From Rachycentron canadum (Eukaryota > Chordata > Actinopteri > Carangiformes > Rachycentridae), in NCBI GenBank assembly GCA_038496675.1, contig CM076671.1, positions 7,533,814-7,597,813 on the forward strand: a stretch of 64,000 nt of DNA, written 5' to 3'. The notes beneath the pieces were generated by a model, which had not been told where the DNA came from, ran no database searches, and saw only the letters and a list, made by a program, of their open reading frames with translations. This document shows positions 1 through 13,000 of the stretch, piece by piece. The position numbers and the translations under genes are program-made. Each line of letters opens with the position of its first letter. Position 1 is the stretch's first letter.

Positions 1-160
1 ATGATGTAACAATAACTTCTAAGGTATATTTATAGGCTAGAAGATTTGTTCATTGCATCCCATACATTTCCTTCAGAGCTGAAAGTGTCTTGCAATCCAT
101 GTAACCTCAGTTGTGATATCCTCCATGTCTCATCCATGTGTATCCCTTCCCTGCTCAAAG

Positions 161-358
161 ACGACAAAATAGAGGTTCTGAGTCAACAGCAAGATGAGGA
201 GGAGGCTCCTGAAGGGCCCAGCAGTTGCCAAGAGGAAGTGACATATGAGCAGCCAGGAGACTTGCTCTTAGAGCAGGCAAAATATTTAGCAGAGCCCCAG
301 GCTTTGGGCTGCCAGCAAGCCCAGACACCTGAGGTCCTCAATGGAGGAAGTCATCAAG
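161..358 (+). CDS. map2: candidate upstream map2 exon
   Basis: This is an open stretch of acidic, Glu/Gln-rich sequence preceded by a pyrimidine-rich tract ending in AG at 159-160. It is followed by AAG|GTGAAC at 358; a second in-phase donor at 382 (AAAAAG|GTGTGT) would add 8 codons. It enters in phase 1 and leaves in phase 1, which fits the phase-1 acceptor of the large exon at 1533. The composition suits the MAP2 projection domain, but I cannot match it residue by residue. It could be a lineage-specific alternative exon or a chance ORF. Confidence 0.45.
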
Positions 359-3300
359 GTGAACACAGCCCATCGCAAAAAGGTGTGTGTGGTTTCACAG
401 GGTTTCGTGCGTGTGCATACAGTTTGTGTGAAGGTACTGAGCAAATGCAAGTCTGTCCATTACCTATTTTGCATGATCCTCTTGTTCTCTGTTCAGGGGC
501 ACACAGACTTTCCACTCTTGATTTATAAATTGTGATGCAACTCAAGGCTTTGCTGCCAACCTTCCTCCAGCTTTGTTGCTCTTAAATCCTTCAGCTTCTG
601 CTTCAATTCTCGAAGTTGCCGTGTGCAAAATGATGTGACATAGCATTTTGATTTTGTGCTTTTTCATGCAAAACATGACCATTTGCTTTTCATTGGAGCG
701 ACATTAGAAAACCTGATCAACCATATTGTAGTTGATCATTTCTGCACTTTTGTATTGCCAGCTACATTGCAAATGCAAAAATCACTGTCTAAACTGTCGA
801 GCATTGTAGACTTAAGTGTTGCTAGAATTAGTTGTCTATATTTTCTATGTGGGTTTTGCTGGAATATTGTGTGCAATGTTTCTGAGTACACCCACCAGTA
901 TGGGTGCTTCATGATTCAGTCCTGAATGTATTTTAAGTCTGTTGTGTATCACTTGCTTTGAGTTTCAATGTTGTTTTCATTTCATCCCAAGGCAAAGGAT
1001 AATCCTGTTTTCCTATTGTTACTAAGATCACACTTTTAATCCACCTCATTGGACATATATCATCATCCTTATCTTTAAAACAAATTGAATCAAGATTAAA
1101 CCCCTTATAAATTTATTCACATATTATCATTCACATCCCTGTACTTGCAGCAGAAAGTATAATGGCACCATCACCAAAAATTATGTTTCTTTTAATTATT
1201 TAATCACTGGGTTGACCATTTTTGTCAATCCCTGCGTATTGCAATAGGAATTCAATGTATTTTGTGTACATTTATTTCTTGTCATCTAACATCACGCAAC
1301 TCATTCCTTCATTCCAATTCTGCACGCAATCTAAGGTGCTGTAATCCCCCCTGTGCTGTTGTGGCCTGCCACAAAATACACTGTGCTGTGTGTTTTGCTT
1401 GATGAAGAGCTACTGTATCTATGTGCAGAGGGCCTCGGCTTGACTGTTTTGGCTAGCTTTTGTGGATGCTGCTAGCAAAGCTTTTTTGATATGAATTAGA
1501 ACAAAGTTGTACAGTATCCTTCAAACTCACAGCCCACCTGGAAGAATGTATCAGTAAGGCGTCTTGTGAGTCTGCAATGAAAGAAGATGAACCTCAAGTG
1601 CTGACGCTACATGGAAAACGGATGGTTGTTGAAAGAGCAACAGTTGAAGGAGCGGAACTCGTCTCGACTGAACCTCCTCTTCCCTCTGTGAAAGACAAAG
1701 ATCGTTCTGAAATATCCACAATCCAGCTGGGTAACCAGGATAAAAAGGATGCAGTAGAAGAAGCCGTTGAAAGCCGCCTGCCTGTAGAGCCCAAAGCACC
1801 AGAGACGAAACAGTCTTTACTGGCAGAAGAGTCCTCAAAGGTAATGACACAAGAAAAAGATGGAGTTGTCTCGCCAAGCAAATCGGGGACCCCTATGAAT
1901 GAAAGCAAAGACAAACCAGGGATGGTTGAGGGGACGCGTAAGGAAGACCAAGACAGCAGCAGTGGCATTCGGTTGCATGAGACGCCAGTGACTGATCTTC
2001 AAAAAGTCGACCAAAGTAAAGAAACAGTCAAGTCAAGTCCAGAACCTGATACAGAGTTGAAATGCACATCAGAAATTTTTGTAGAACAGGAGCCAGGAGC
2101 AACAACCTATTTTGAGACCTCCTCAAAAAGCCATGAAGAGGCGTCACCGCAAACTCAGAGCTATTATGAACTCAGCACGGCAGCAGAGACTAAGTTAAGT
2201 GGGGAAACTGAAAGCACTGTGCAGACACTAGAGGAGCAGGAGAAGACGGTTAGAGTATGTCCTGGTAAGATGTCATTAGAACAGAGAAGCCTCTCCTTGA
2301 ACATTACTGTTGGATCCTCAGTGGGACAGACAGGGAAGAAAGACAAGTCCAACACCTTCTCAGAGAGTTTGTGTCCAATCAGTGGAAGTTTTGATGAATC
2401 TGAGGTTTACCCTTCAACCCCGTCTGTTGAGGCCCATCAACCCAAGTTTCCTCCAGCTGTCTCCATTACCCCAACTTCCACTGACTCACCTGAGGATATT
2501 CCTGCCAAAGCAGAAACACCTCAACTGTCTGACAAGCACAGCTCCAGTTTTGAGCAAACAAACAGCCTGTCTGAGATGTTGGACCTGGCTGGTTCCCTGC
2601 CTCAGCGTTCACTAGAGAGGAGAGAGGTTGACCACATGAGACGAAAGTCTGTGCCGTCTGATGTATCAGCTCTGGTGGGTAGTTCTTTGGCCAAACTTGC
2701 CTTGGGAGATCAGACCTTGAGAATGGTGGCAGGAGAAAGACAGCTTGAGGAACTGGGCTACTGTGTCTTCAGTGAGTACTCAGGGCCCATGCCTTCTCCT
2801 GCTGATGTACCAAGTCCCGGAGACTCTCCACACCAGCATTTCCCTTCAATGGAGGGGGAAGTTGAGGGAGAGCTTGGGGCCACAGAAGATGAAGGCGCTC
2901 AAAAGGGAATCCAACAACCGGATCACAAAGAAACTGTAACAGAGATATCTCAAAAAACAGTAACTGAGAAGAAAGATGCACCAGTAAAAACTACCCTGAT
3001 TCTTGAAAGAGCTGTGACAAGTGGAGTGAAACCTGATCGCCTAAGAATCCCAATGCCATCTTCAAAAGACAGACTGACTGAATTTCGTTTGGAGAGTGGC
3101 CTGCCAGGTGACATAAAGATCCAAGCAATCCCTGAGGTGGACATTGAAAAAGACCCATCTAGAGAGGCTTCTCCCATCCCACCAGACAATTCCTTTACTT
3201 TCACCCCTACAGAAACTGGAAGCAAGGCTCCTCCAACTCCCACCACCCCCAAGTCGCCAGATGATACACCCTCAGAAAGCCAAAACACTGGAGAGAAAGC

Positions 3301-6300
3301 TGTGAAAGATGTCTTACCAGAGGTCAAGGCAGAGAACGGCCTGAAGGGAGTGAGTATTGATACTAAACAGCCAGAGTTAGACAAGGAGATGCTGACTCCT
3401 GAAGAGAAAGAACCAGAAAAAAGAAGTGTAGCTCCAGAAATGACGAACAGAGACATGCCTGCAGAATCAGCTCAGTCTTTAGGAGAGAGCACAGAAATCT
3501 CTGATAAGAAGATTCAAAGTGACTGTGGGACAAGTGGAGGATTAGAAGGACAAGAAAAGAATGAGACCACGAAAGTTGTTCAGGAGTTAAGCACTGAAAA
3601 GCCCCCAGATGTGAAAAATGCCCCAATCAAGTTACAGGAGCTGACTGTGGAAAGGGGACCACCAAAGCCACACATATCCTCCCCAATCATCATCATACCT
3701 CAAGCACAAGTAGAGGAAGAAGTGGAGGATGAGGACGATATTGAAATCGCCCAAGAGCCTCAAGAGATAATGGAGGAAGCCGAAGAGCCTGTTCCTCCCA
3801 GGACAGATGGAGGTGAAGTTGGAAAGGAAGGGCAAAAGAAAGAGGAGGTGAGGTTGATGGTAGGTGATCAGTTGTTGGAAGAAGATCCCAAGTCTGGAGC
3901 AGAGGAATGGAGTCATAGTGCGCAAAACAGTGATGATGGGGAGCCGGCGACAGACAGTTCACACTTGTCTCCATGCTCTGACCGCGACCTACCACATTCA
4001 ATGGAGGAAGGAAGCAGACGCGAAGGGATAGGCGAGGATAAAGTAGCAGATGACCCGCAAATAAATAGAGATGAAGCAGAGAAACAGGGGGATGAGGCGG
4101 TAAAGAAAGACCAAACAGGAGAAGAGGAAGTAGAGGAGGTTGGTTCTGATGAAGTACAAAAAGAAAAAGTAGAGAAAATGGTGGAAGAAGATGGTGAGCG
4201 GGAGAAGAGGATGGGTGAGGAGGAGAAAGATATCGAGATTGGTCAGGAGGTTGAAGAGATATTTGCTGTGGTCTGCCAGACCATTCAGGCAGCTAATGAT
4301 GAAACCACCATGGACATCTCCATCCTAGATACAGACAGTGGCTGTATGGACTCAAAAGGTACTAGAGCTTGTAAAATCAACAAATTATTCAATTGTAAAA
4401 AGAATTGTTAGTATATCTTAACCTATTGTTTCATGTCAATAACTAATTAGAACCAGAAAGCTTTTTGCAAGTAGATCTGTTTGCATCTTATAAGGTAGCT
4501 CCTATCAATGAGTGTGGAGAATTAGCCCTGTTTTGATCCTTCTCCACCACAGATGATGACAAAAGTATTATGACTGAACAAATCGAAGCCCTTCCTCACA
4601 CCCAGAGTTCAACCAGTACACCTGTGGTGGTGGACAGACCCGCTAAACGGGCCCATGGCAGAGGAAGGGGCAACTCTGGCACTACTGACAGCAAAGTGTC
4701 CCGCAAAGTACCCAGCCACCATCCAAGAGAGGAGATGAAGAAGAAAAAAGGTTTCAGTTCTGTATTCAAGAAGTAGAATTGTTTAGCTTAAAATTTTAAC
4801 AATGTACATTTGCATTTATAGTGTTGATACAGTAGCAAACTCAATAGTATTGTAACTTATGTAACTTGGTTACATAAGTTTGCCTCTTTGTTGTACATTT
4901 AACTGAGGTATTGCCTTTTTGGTATAATCCTGTTTTTCCTTTTTGCCAGTAGGCATGAGGAGGGCTGACCAGAATAAGGTGTCAGCCCTCCAAAGTCGTT
5001 CTCCATCTCGAAAGAGTGTAGCCAAAGCGACAGCCAGACATCCTAGGCCTGTTCTGCTTCACGGCTCTGCTAGACGCAAGGCCACAGGTGAACACTTTTC
5101 ACCAGGAATCAGTGTTGTGGATAGAGAGAGCAGCCAAAGTACAGTACCAGAAATCTAAGGGAATCTATACGGAGCTGAGCACCCTTTGCAAGACTAAAAT
5201 ACCAATAATCCTCAAAGGTTTTGTGTTTTAACACAATACAAGAAAACAAATCTTACAAATTAGTAGGTATAATCGATGAGGGACAGCTAATGGCAGTTTT
5301 GGCTCTCTCTATTCATGGCACTTTGAGAAATTGAGGAGGTCCAATGTAGCTGGCAAATATCATGTGCTGCTGACCCATTTTTAAAATGCCACATTTGCTC
5401 TGTTTTTCTCCACCAACATGTCATTGCATTTTTTTTTTGTTTGTTTCTTTTGTTTTGTGGTTTAATTTTCTCTTTGTCAAAAATGGTGCATTTTCAGCTG
5501 TAAGGATCCATACTCATGTTTTTGTTTCTGCTCGCTGATGCTGTAAGTTTGTGACTTGTATTCAATGATGGTTGTACGTTTTTTTTTTTGTTTGTTTTTT
5601 TGTTTTTTTTTATGAGGAACACACTGTAGCTGTTTTGGATTTACGGCTGACTTTTCTATGTTTGCTGGAAATGGCTTCAAAGTTGTTGTGTGTCAGTCAG
5701 TGTGGAAAAGCTTATGATACAAAAACATAATGTCAGTTTTTTAATGTGTGGTTTTCTGATCTCTGTCCATTCAGATACATGATGCCAAGGATGTGTGTCT
5801 GTTACGGTCGCACCCTCAAATGTCTCCCCTTGCTGGTTGACACTGATTATTACAGATGGACTGTTTTTTTCTTCACAGCTATGGAAAGCCATCAGCCCCT
5901 CAGTGTGGCCCACCAGTCCAGGGAGAGGACCACTGTAAGTATTATCCTCTGTGACTCACACAGACATAATCACAAGTGCATACACTTTCAGTCATATTTA
6001 CTGAAGTTCACTGACGTTGCATCATTTTAAGAACTGCTATATTCTGGCATGCAGCTGTCGCATTTGTCTCTCAGTATATTTCACCACACAGCTCTGTATT
6101 GCATCATGAGGGCTTTTGTCTGCATGTCAATTTGGATATTTTTCTTCCTTTTTTCTCTATTCTGCATGTCTGCATCCATATTTCTTTTTTTCTGTGTGCA
6201 TATTCATTTTGCACATCTCTATCCCTGTCTGTTGCAGTCTCGACAGAGAAAGCCCGTGAGTAAAGAAATCAAATTACAGTGGGCATTTACAGCCATGTGG

Positions 6301-6995
6301 ACATTTGGCCACACAATATGCAGTGTAGTGACAAGGGGGCTCGCCCTGCTCACAAAACAATCCCAACATTTTGACTCTTTTCCATCGTAAAGTCCTCTTC
6401 TCACCTTTGTGTTTGTGTTAAATTTTCATCGTGTTGTGTGTCTTTTAAAATGTAAAAATCACAGGTCTAGATTTTCCAAGAAAATCAAGTAGACAGATGT
6501 GTACGTTGATCCTTCAGTATCTTAACTATTTTTTCTAAAATAGCTGTAGATGCAATGTGACACACTTTCATGTAATGTTTCTCCTTGAACTATAAATATG
6601 CATGTTTCATCTGCACTCCATCCCGGCTCACGTCTTCATTTCTTCATTTCTTCATCTGTTTGCCACCTCTGTCTTCCTGCCTGCTCACCATCCACTTCCC
6701 CTGCATGTTTTCCTGCTTCCCATCACGGCCTCGGTCCAGAGCCCCACGAGGGCTGTTCTGTTAAAGATGGCAGTGCAGCGTCGGGGGTCCGATCACCATC
6801 CCCCCCGACCCGGCTCTGCCTGTAGCCTTAAACGGAGCCCGCTGGTGGAGGCGGAGCTCAGTGAGGCCCGCCCCTCCTCTGCGTGCTCCCGCCCGTCCCC
6901 TCTGCCAAACAAATGGGCGGAGAAGGTAAAGTGAATAGAGGACAGGGTGTGATAGGTAGCTGTAGCTTTCATGCTTCATATGATAAAGTCTGGGT

Positions 6996-7082
<87 letters not shown>

Positions 7083-10000
7083 TCAGGAGAGAGCATACCG
7101 CAGCCCAGAGAAGAGGTCTTCCCTCCCCAGGCCGGCCAAATCTCTGACTCGCCACATCCCTGCTGCTGAGCAAGAAGACAGCACCCCCACCAGGCCAACC
7201 TGTAAGAACACAAACACATTTAAACCACAGCCAACCTGTTTTTAGTGACTCTCCTAACTCTCTAACTCACACCACCCATCACACCCTGACCCCCCCCACC
7301 CCACCCCTCCTTCACCTCCTTGTCCTTTTGCCTTTCCTCTTTCTCAAAGCGTTCCGTACCGACTCCAGAGTGGACAGCAAGTCTGGAAGGGCCCCTAGTA
7401 TGGCAGGTAGACCACCCAGTAGCTCCTGTTAAACCCTCATCATCCTCAACATATGGCATCTAGTTGTTAGTGCATAGTGTTTTTGTTGTTAATTGTATTA
7501 ATTACTACAACATATGGACTTTTTTCATCCATCTTGGTTGCACCTTATTCTGAAAGGTGTCTGCAGGTTTTAAAATATTTTAATTTTCTATCTCTATACA
7601 CTTAACTCTGCTTTTAATACACAACATGGTTACAATATCCATTATTGTCCATTAATAGTTAAAGGACCCTCATAGTCTAATCAGAAAGATGCTTGATTGT
7701 GCAGTTTTGTTCCTAATTTTGACCTAATTCAAATAATTTTATCACGTGCAGTTTTGCTTTGTTAAACCTGCAGTTACTTTATCAGTGGAACGAGGTGGGA
7801 TCCATGACAACAGGATGCTTAATCTCGGTCTTATTCATTTTTTATTGTTAGCTAAGATCCCACTGGTCCTGCACCAGTGTCCCAGCAACAAGCCTTCACC
7901 ATTAAATGAATTCAGCTGCCTTTGTGTGCTTTAACGCCCCTCGTCAAACATTCATGTTTGACCTGGGTTGTTTGTTCTGTGGAAAAGGAGAATATTTGAT
8001 GCCAACAGAGCAGCATTCACAGCTTCATGAGTGTGATGTTTCCTTATCGCCATCATCATCATCAGAACCATGAAGGTTCATCCAAACCAGTCCATCTGTT
8101 GCTCTAATGAGTCTCTTTCTTATCCTTCTTTTCTTCATTTGAGGTGTTTGTCTCTGTCCTTTGTTCTTTCTTTCTTTTTCTTCCACATTCCAGAGAGGGT
8201 TTTTTTTATCCCTCTCTTCTCCTTCATCCTAATCTTATCCTATCTTTCCTATCACCTAGGTACAGACTCGGCACGCTCTCGATCAGTCCGTAGCGGCGCC
8301 TCCACCCCTGGATCCTCTGCCGTCACACCCGGCACACCCCCCAGCTACTCTTGCCGCACCCCGGGCTCTCGCACCCCCGGGAGCCACACACCCAAGTCCT
8401 TCAGCGTCCTGCAGGAGAAGAAGGTGGCGGTGATCCGAACCCCGCCCAAGTCGCCGTCCTCGGCCCAACGGCAGCTGAAGGTTCTCAATCAGCCCCTGCC
8501 TGACCTGAAGAATGTTAAGTCCAAGATCGGGTCCACTTCCAACCTCAAACATCAGCCAAAAGGCGGACAGGTAACAGGACTGTGGTGAACAGTCAGTGTT
8601 ATTTAGGTATGGAATCAGACCCAAAACTGAATTTATTGGAATTTAATCGGCATTGCAACATTTAAAAACCGCAATCCTTTTGTAAATCTATAACGAGCTG
8701 AGAGAGACAAATTCAGTTAGATGTTTGTCAAAATGCTTTGAAATATCCATTTCATGGTTTCTGGTTTTAAAATTTTAAGCATTTCCCTACTTCTACCACA
8801 AGGTGGCAGAAAAGGATAAAGTTACATTGCACACCTTGAATAAAAGATGAAGAAAGAAGAGGGTGAACTAGAAAGTTATCACTCACTGCAAATCAAGCAA
8901 CATAAACTATTCATTCTTTAAGCCAAAGCTTGTTGTAGCTTTATATGATGAATATTCATACACACATGATACAATGTGCATAAAAAGACAGATGCAAGAA
9001 AAAAATAACATTAGGAGAAAGCAAGGATTATTTATTAATGTATTTTGACTGTTCACTATGGCCATTGTCAGGATTTAGGAGCAGTCCTAACAACTTCTCT
9101 TTAAACAGTGTCTTTTTCCTACTTTCCCTCCTCCTCTCCGTCTCCTTTTCTCTCTCTTGAGTTGTAGAAATGTGTTAAAATGCTCAAATATCTCTTCATC
9201 TCTTCTCTTCACATCTCCACTATCACTCACTGCCCGGCCTGCCTCTAAACCTCTGCCGTGCCGTCACTGTGTGTCTGCTTCCTGCGACTGTCCTCTGCCC
9301 TCTCCCTGTCTGCTGTCATCTCCGTCAGCCTGGGCGATCCGTCATCGGCTGCCTCTGGCCTCTTCCCCTTGACTGTCTCTTTGTCTCTCTTCTCCTTACC
9401 TTTTCCCAAATCTCTTTCTCCCGAAGAAGCTTCAGGTCTGTGTTTTCTAAAATAATTTGATTTCGAAACGGCTATATTCCAAGAATACCTCCTAGAATCA
9501 TCCGCCCTGGGGAGCTGCTTTCGTCATTCCCATTGCGAGAGGCCCCCCGGCTTTGATTATTAATAACTGCAAGCGGGAATTACTTATTGAGAAGTTGAAA
9601 TGAAAATATATCACCTCACTTCACTTTTTTCTCTTTTTTTAAAATCTCAAGCAACCTCTCTGTTCAACCGAAGACAGATGCGTGATCAAAATTTTAAGTC
9701 GCAAGGTTGCCAAGATGTTGGAGAAACGTTGAGGGAATAATGTCACCTCAGTCTCACAGTTTCCCTTTTCTTCCACTCTCATCTCTGTTTTCCCCTAATA
9801 ATAATAATTAATATACCCTGGATGTAACTGATATCACGCATGGATTACATGCACTTAACTCATATAACCAAGGCAACAGACAGTCTTAATGTTCCCGGAG
9901 TATTACAGAGGTGAGACTTTTCATTAACGCCTGTGAAATATGGAGAAGGAGGCGACCCATTGTCACTTTGCCAGCTTGCCTTTCCTCTGTGACACAGGGA

Positions 10001-13000
10001 GAGAAATTTTTAATGAAGCTGGCTGACGGAGAGGCAGCACGGCAGGTTTTTTGGAGCACTGTCTGTGATATATTGTAGTGTGATGTTATCTTTTTGAAAT
10101 AAATCACATTTAATACATATTTATAATTATATATCATCTTAATTTTATTTTATTTTGACATTTGGCAGCCGACAAAATTGGTTTTCACGTAGAAAAGCAT
10201 TGATTTGGCATAAAAATACTGTTGTGAAATATGTGGCATCTTATATGTGGTAATATTCTAATTAGCTGGTGCGTTGTCATTGGTTGACCTTGCAGATGTT
10301 TGTGCTGCAACAGCTGTAGAAGGGAGAGCATGGTGCAGAATAACAGAAAGAAAAGGGGGGCAGGGATTAAAATGGACAGTAAAGACAGTGTGTGTGTCCA
10401 TATGTGTGTGTGTGCAGGTTTTAGGTGTAGGGGAAGAGCTGTCAAGTGAATCCAGGTCAGACCAGTGTAGAGCAGAGGTAGGGCCCTCGTGTGTCCTCCC
10501 TAAACCCTTTTCTCGTTTCTTTTGACTTCCTGTTGGTGTCCACTTTGGTTCTTTGAAAAAATAATGAATTAGCCATTTTTTTCATTTTATTATTATTCAA
10601 CAAAACAACGCACTAAGGGGCACAAGGCAGAAATACTTTAATTGGTTGTGTCAAATTATAATTTATTGGTGTCAGTCAGGTTTTAAGTATGTATGTATAT
10701 GTACCTTGATTAGAGTCTGAGTTTTTAAATTGTTCATCCAGGAAACAGTTTTATATATCATTCTAATAAAGGCAAGTTAGATTATTTATGCCTCCCATGC
10801 AGCACAGAAAGAAATATGTCGAACTACAGCTTGAATCTGTTTTCACATCTGCTTTTTTTGTGCATTTTTACAAAAAAAACGATGGAGGTGTTGGTGGGTG
10901 GGAAGCCGGTGAGGGATCAGGTCTTTGCTGCTGCTGCTCTAGCGACTCCGACTGGTCGACCATTGAATTAGCAGCGATGAGGGGAGGAATGGGGGGGAAT
11001 TGAATGCAGCTCTGCACAAAAGCACAGAGAAAAATCCTGTAAATGTAAATACATGTTAGATGTAAATGCATGTGAAGACACATTGATCACTCATTGCACA
11101 CTTGACTTAATTAAATGAGGCACATATAGTGTTTTCTTTCTTTTTTTTTTTTCCTTTTTTTAAATTCGATTTTGTTTTAGGTTCAAATTTTAAACGAGAA
11201 GCTGGACTTCACTCATGTTCAGTCAAAGTGCGGCTCCAAGGATAATTTGAAGCACACGCCCAAAGGAGGGAATGTATGTACGCCCTTTCTCTTTTCTTTC
11301 TCTTTCTCTTTCCTCTCCTTCTCTCTCTCCTTTCAGCTGGGGCTGCTGTAGCGCTCTCTCATGCTACTTTTATCTGTTCATCTGTTGACCCATCTGTTTG
11401 TCTGCTATTGGCTTGTTGCAGCCAAGCAAAACAAGGCTTTATTTCCAAAGAACATCCATGTTATGTCTTTGTCAAACAAGAAGTAAAGCCCCCTTTCCTC
11501 TTGGAGATCCCTGCAAAATAAGTGAAACTCCATCAATAAAAGGCTTCAGTTTGTGTCCTGTGGTCTAGCTCAACCGTAATTCAGATGCTAAAGTGAGCTC
11601 CGACAGATTCATAGGTCATGGATTTAAAATTGGGACATTTTTACAGGATTATTTTGGGCAGGACGGGTGGTGAGATGGGCCTTTTTTAAGCCCCCACCAC
11701 CTCCTTTCTCCTCCTATTTTAGAAAGCCCTCAGTGTTTTCTGTTTGTATGTGTTAAAAAAAAAAAAAAAAAAAGTCACCCTGTCATTCCCAGGTCATGAT
11801 CCCAAGTGTTAAACTGGACTTTAGCCACATTCAGTCAAAATGTGGCTCCCTGGACAAAATCCAGCACACAGCAGGCGGTGGACACGTGAGCATACACACA
11901 CTCACACACACATTCAAAAAACTCCTCTCCAGGTCCTTTCACTCCAATTAAACCTGCACATTTAGGGATGAACTTGTCTGTGAATTGTAGCTGTGGAGTG
12001 TCTTCATCTTAATCGACTGTGTTTTGTGCCTCAGAAGCAAATGCATAATATTTTCTTTTTGCATTTGCAGCAAATAAAATCTATTTTTTTAAATTTGCCT
12101 GGGCTACAAGATACAGTATCTCTGCATAGTGTATAAATTCTTAATATAAACACCCCTTAACAGCATGCAGGGTTGTCACCGTATCTGTTTAACAGTGTTT
12201 GTAGATGCACTAATTCATATCACCCATGGACAATAAAGTTTAATTGAAGCATCTGCTCCCTGTAGCATCACGTAGTGCCTGTGTTCTGTGTCTGTTCGCT
12301 GTCTGTGTCGTCGCTGCTTGCTTTCATGTTCGCCCCCCTCCAGGGAGCTGACACTGACGTCTGTCATGTGGACGAACGTAGCTTTATTTAATCTGCCATC
12401 ATTTCGCCTCTGTCTCTTTGTGTAGCTTCCATCTCTTCCAGATGTTTTGCAGCATATAGCACTGTCGTATAGTTTTGTTCCACACTGTCTTCTACCTGTA
12501 AACATGAATTAATGCAGGCCGCTGCGTGCTCTGTGCTGCTGCCCACAGGTCCAAATCCAGACCAAGAAGATTGACTTGAGCCACGTCACCGCCAAATGTG
12601 GCTCGATGTCCAACATCCATCACAGGCCAGGTACCACACATCTTTGAGTTTGAGAAATTTGAAAGGTTACACATACTTAATATGCACGGATTGACATCTG
12701 ACAAGGTGCAAGAACATTGATTCTAGTTGTTATTGTCTTTTATTTTACCACTTTTTAACGACTAATCAATATCTAATACACCACTTTGTGCTATAAGCTT
12801 GTATTTATCAGTGCTGCATATCATGTCTGAAGTTAATATGTAGACATAATGGAATTAAATAGATCGAACATCCTGCAACAAATTCAGAAGCTCTCTTCTG
12901 AAGTATAACTTTGTACAATATTATATATGATTTTATTCAAATTTCCCATGTTGTATTATGTGTAATGAGGATTTCAGCCATATTTCTCAGCCTTATATGA

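Noticed and set aside
46..160. Extension of the first candidate exon to the left
   Set aside because: The sequence before 161 looks like a pyrimidine tract and acceptor, not coding sequence, and has no usable ATG context.
6761..7219. His/Thr-repeat minus-strand ORFs over 6999-7079
   Set aside because: They are translations of the GT microsatellite opposite a real map2 exon.
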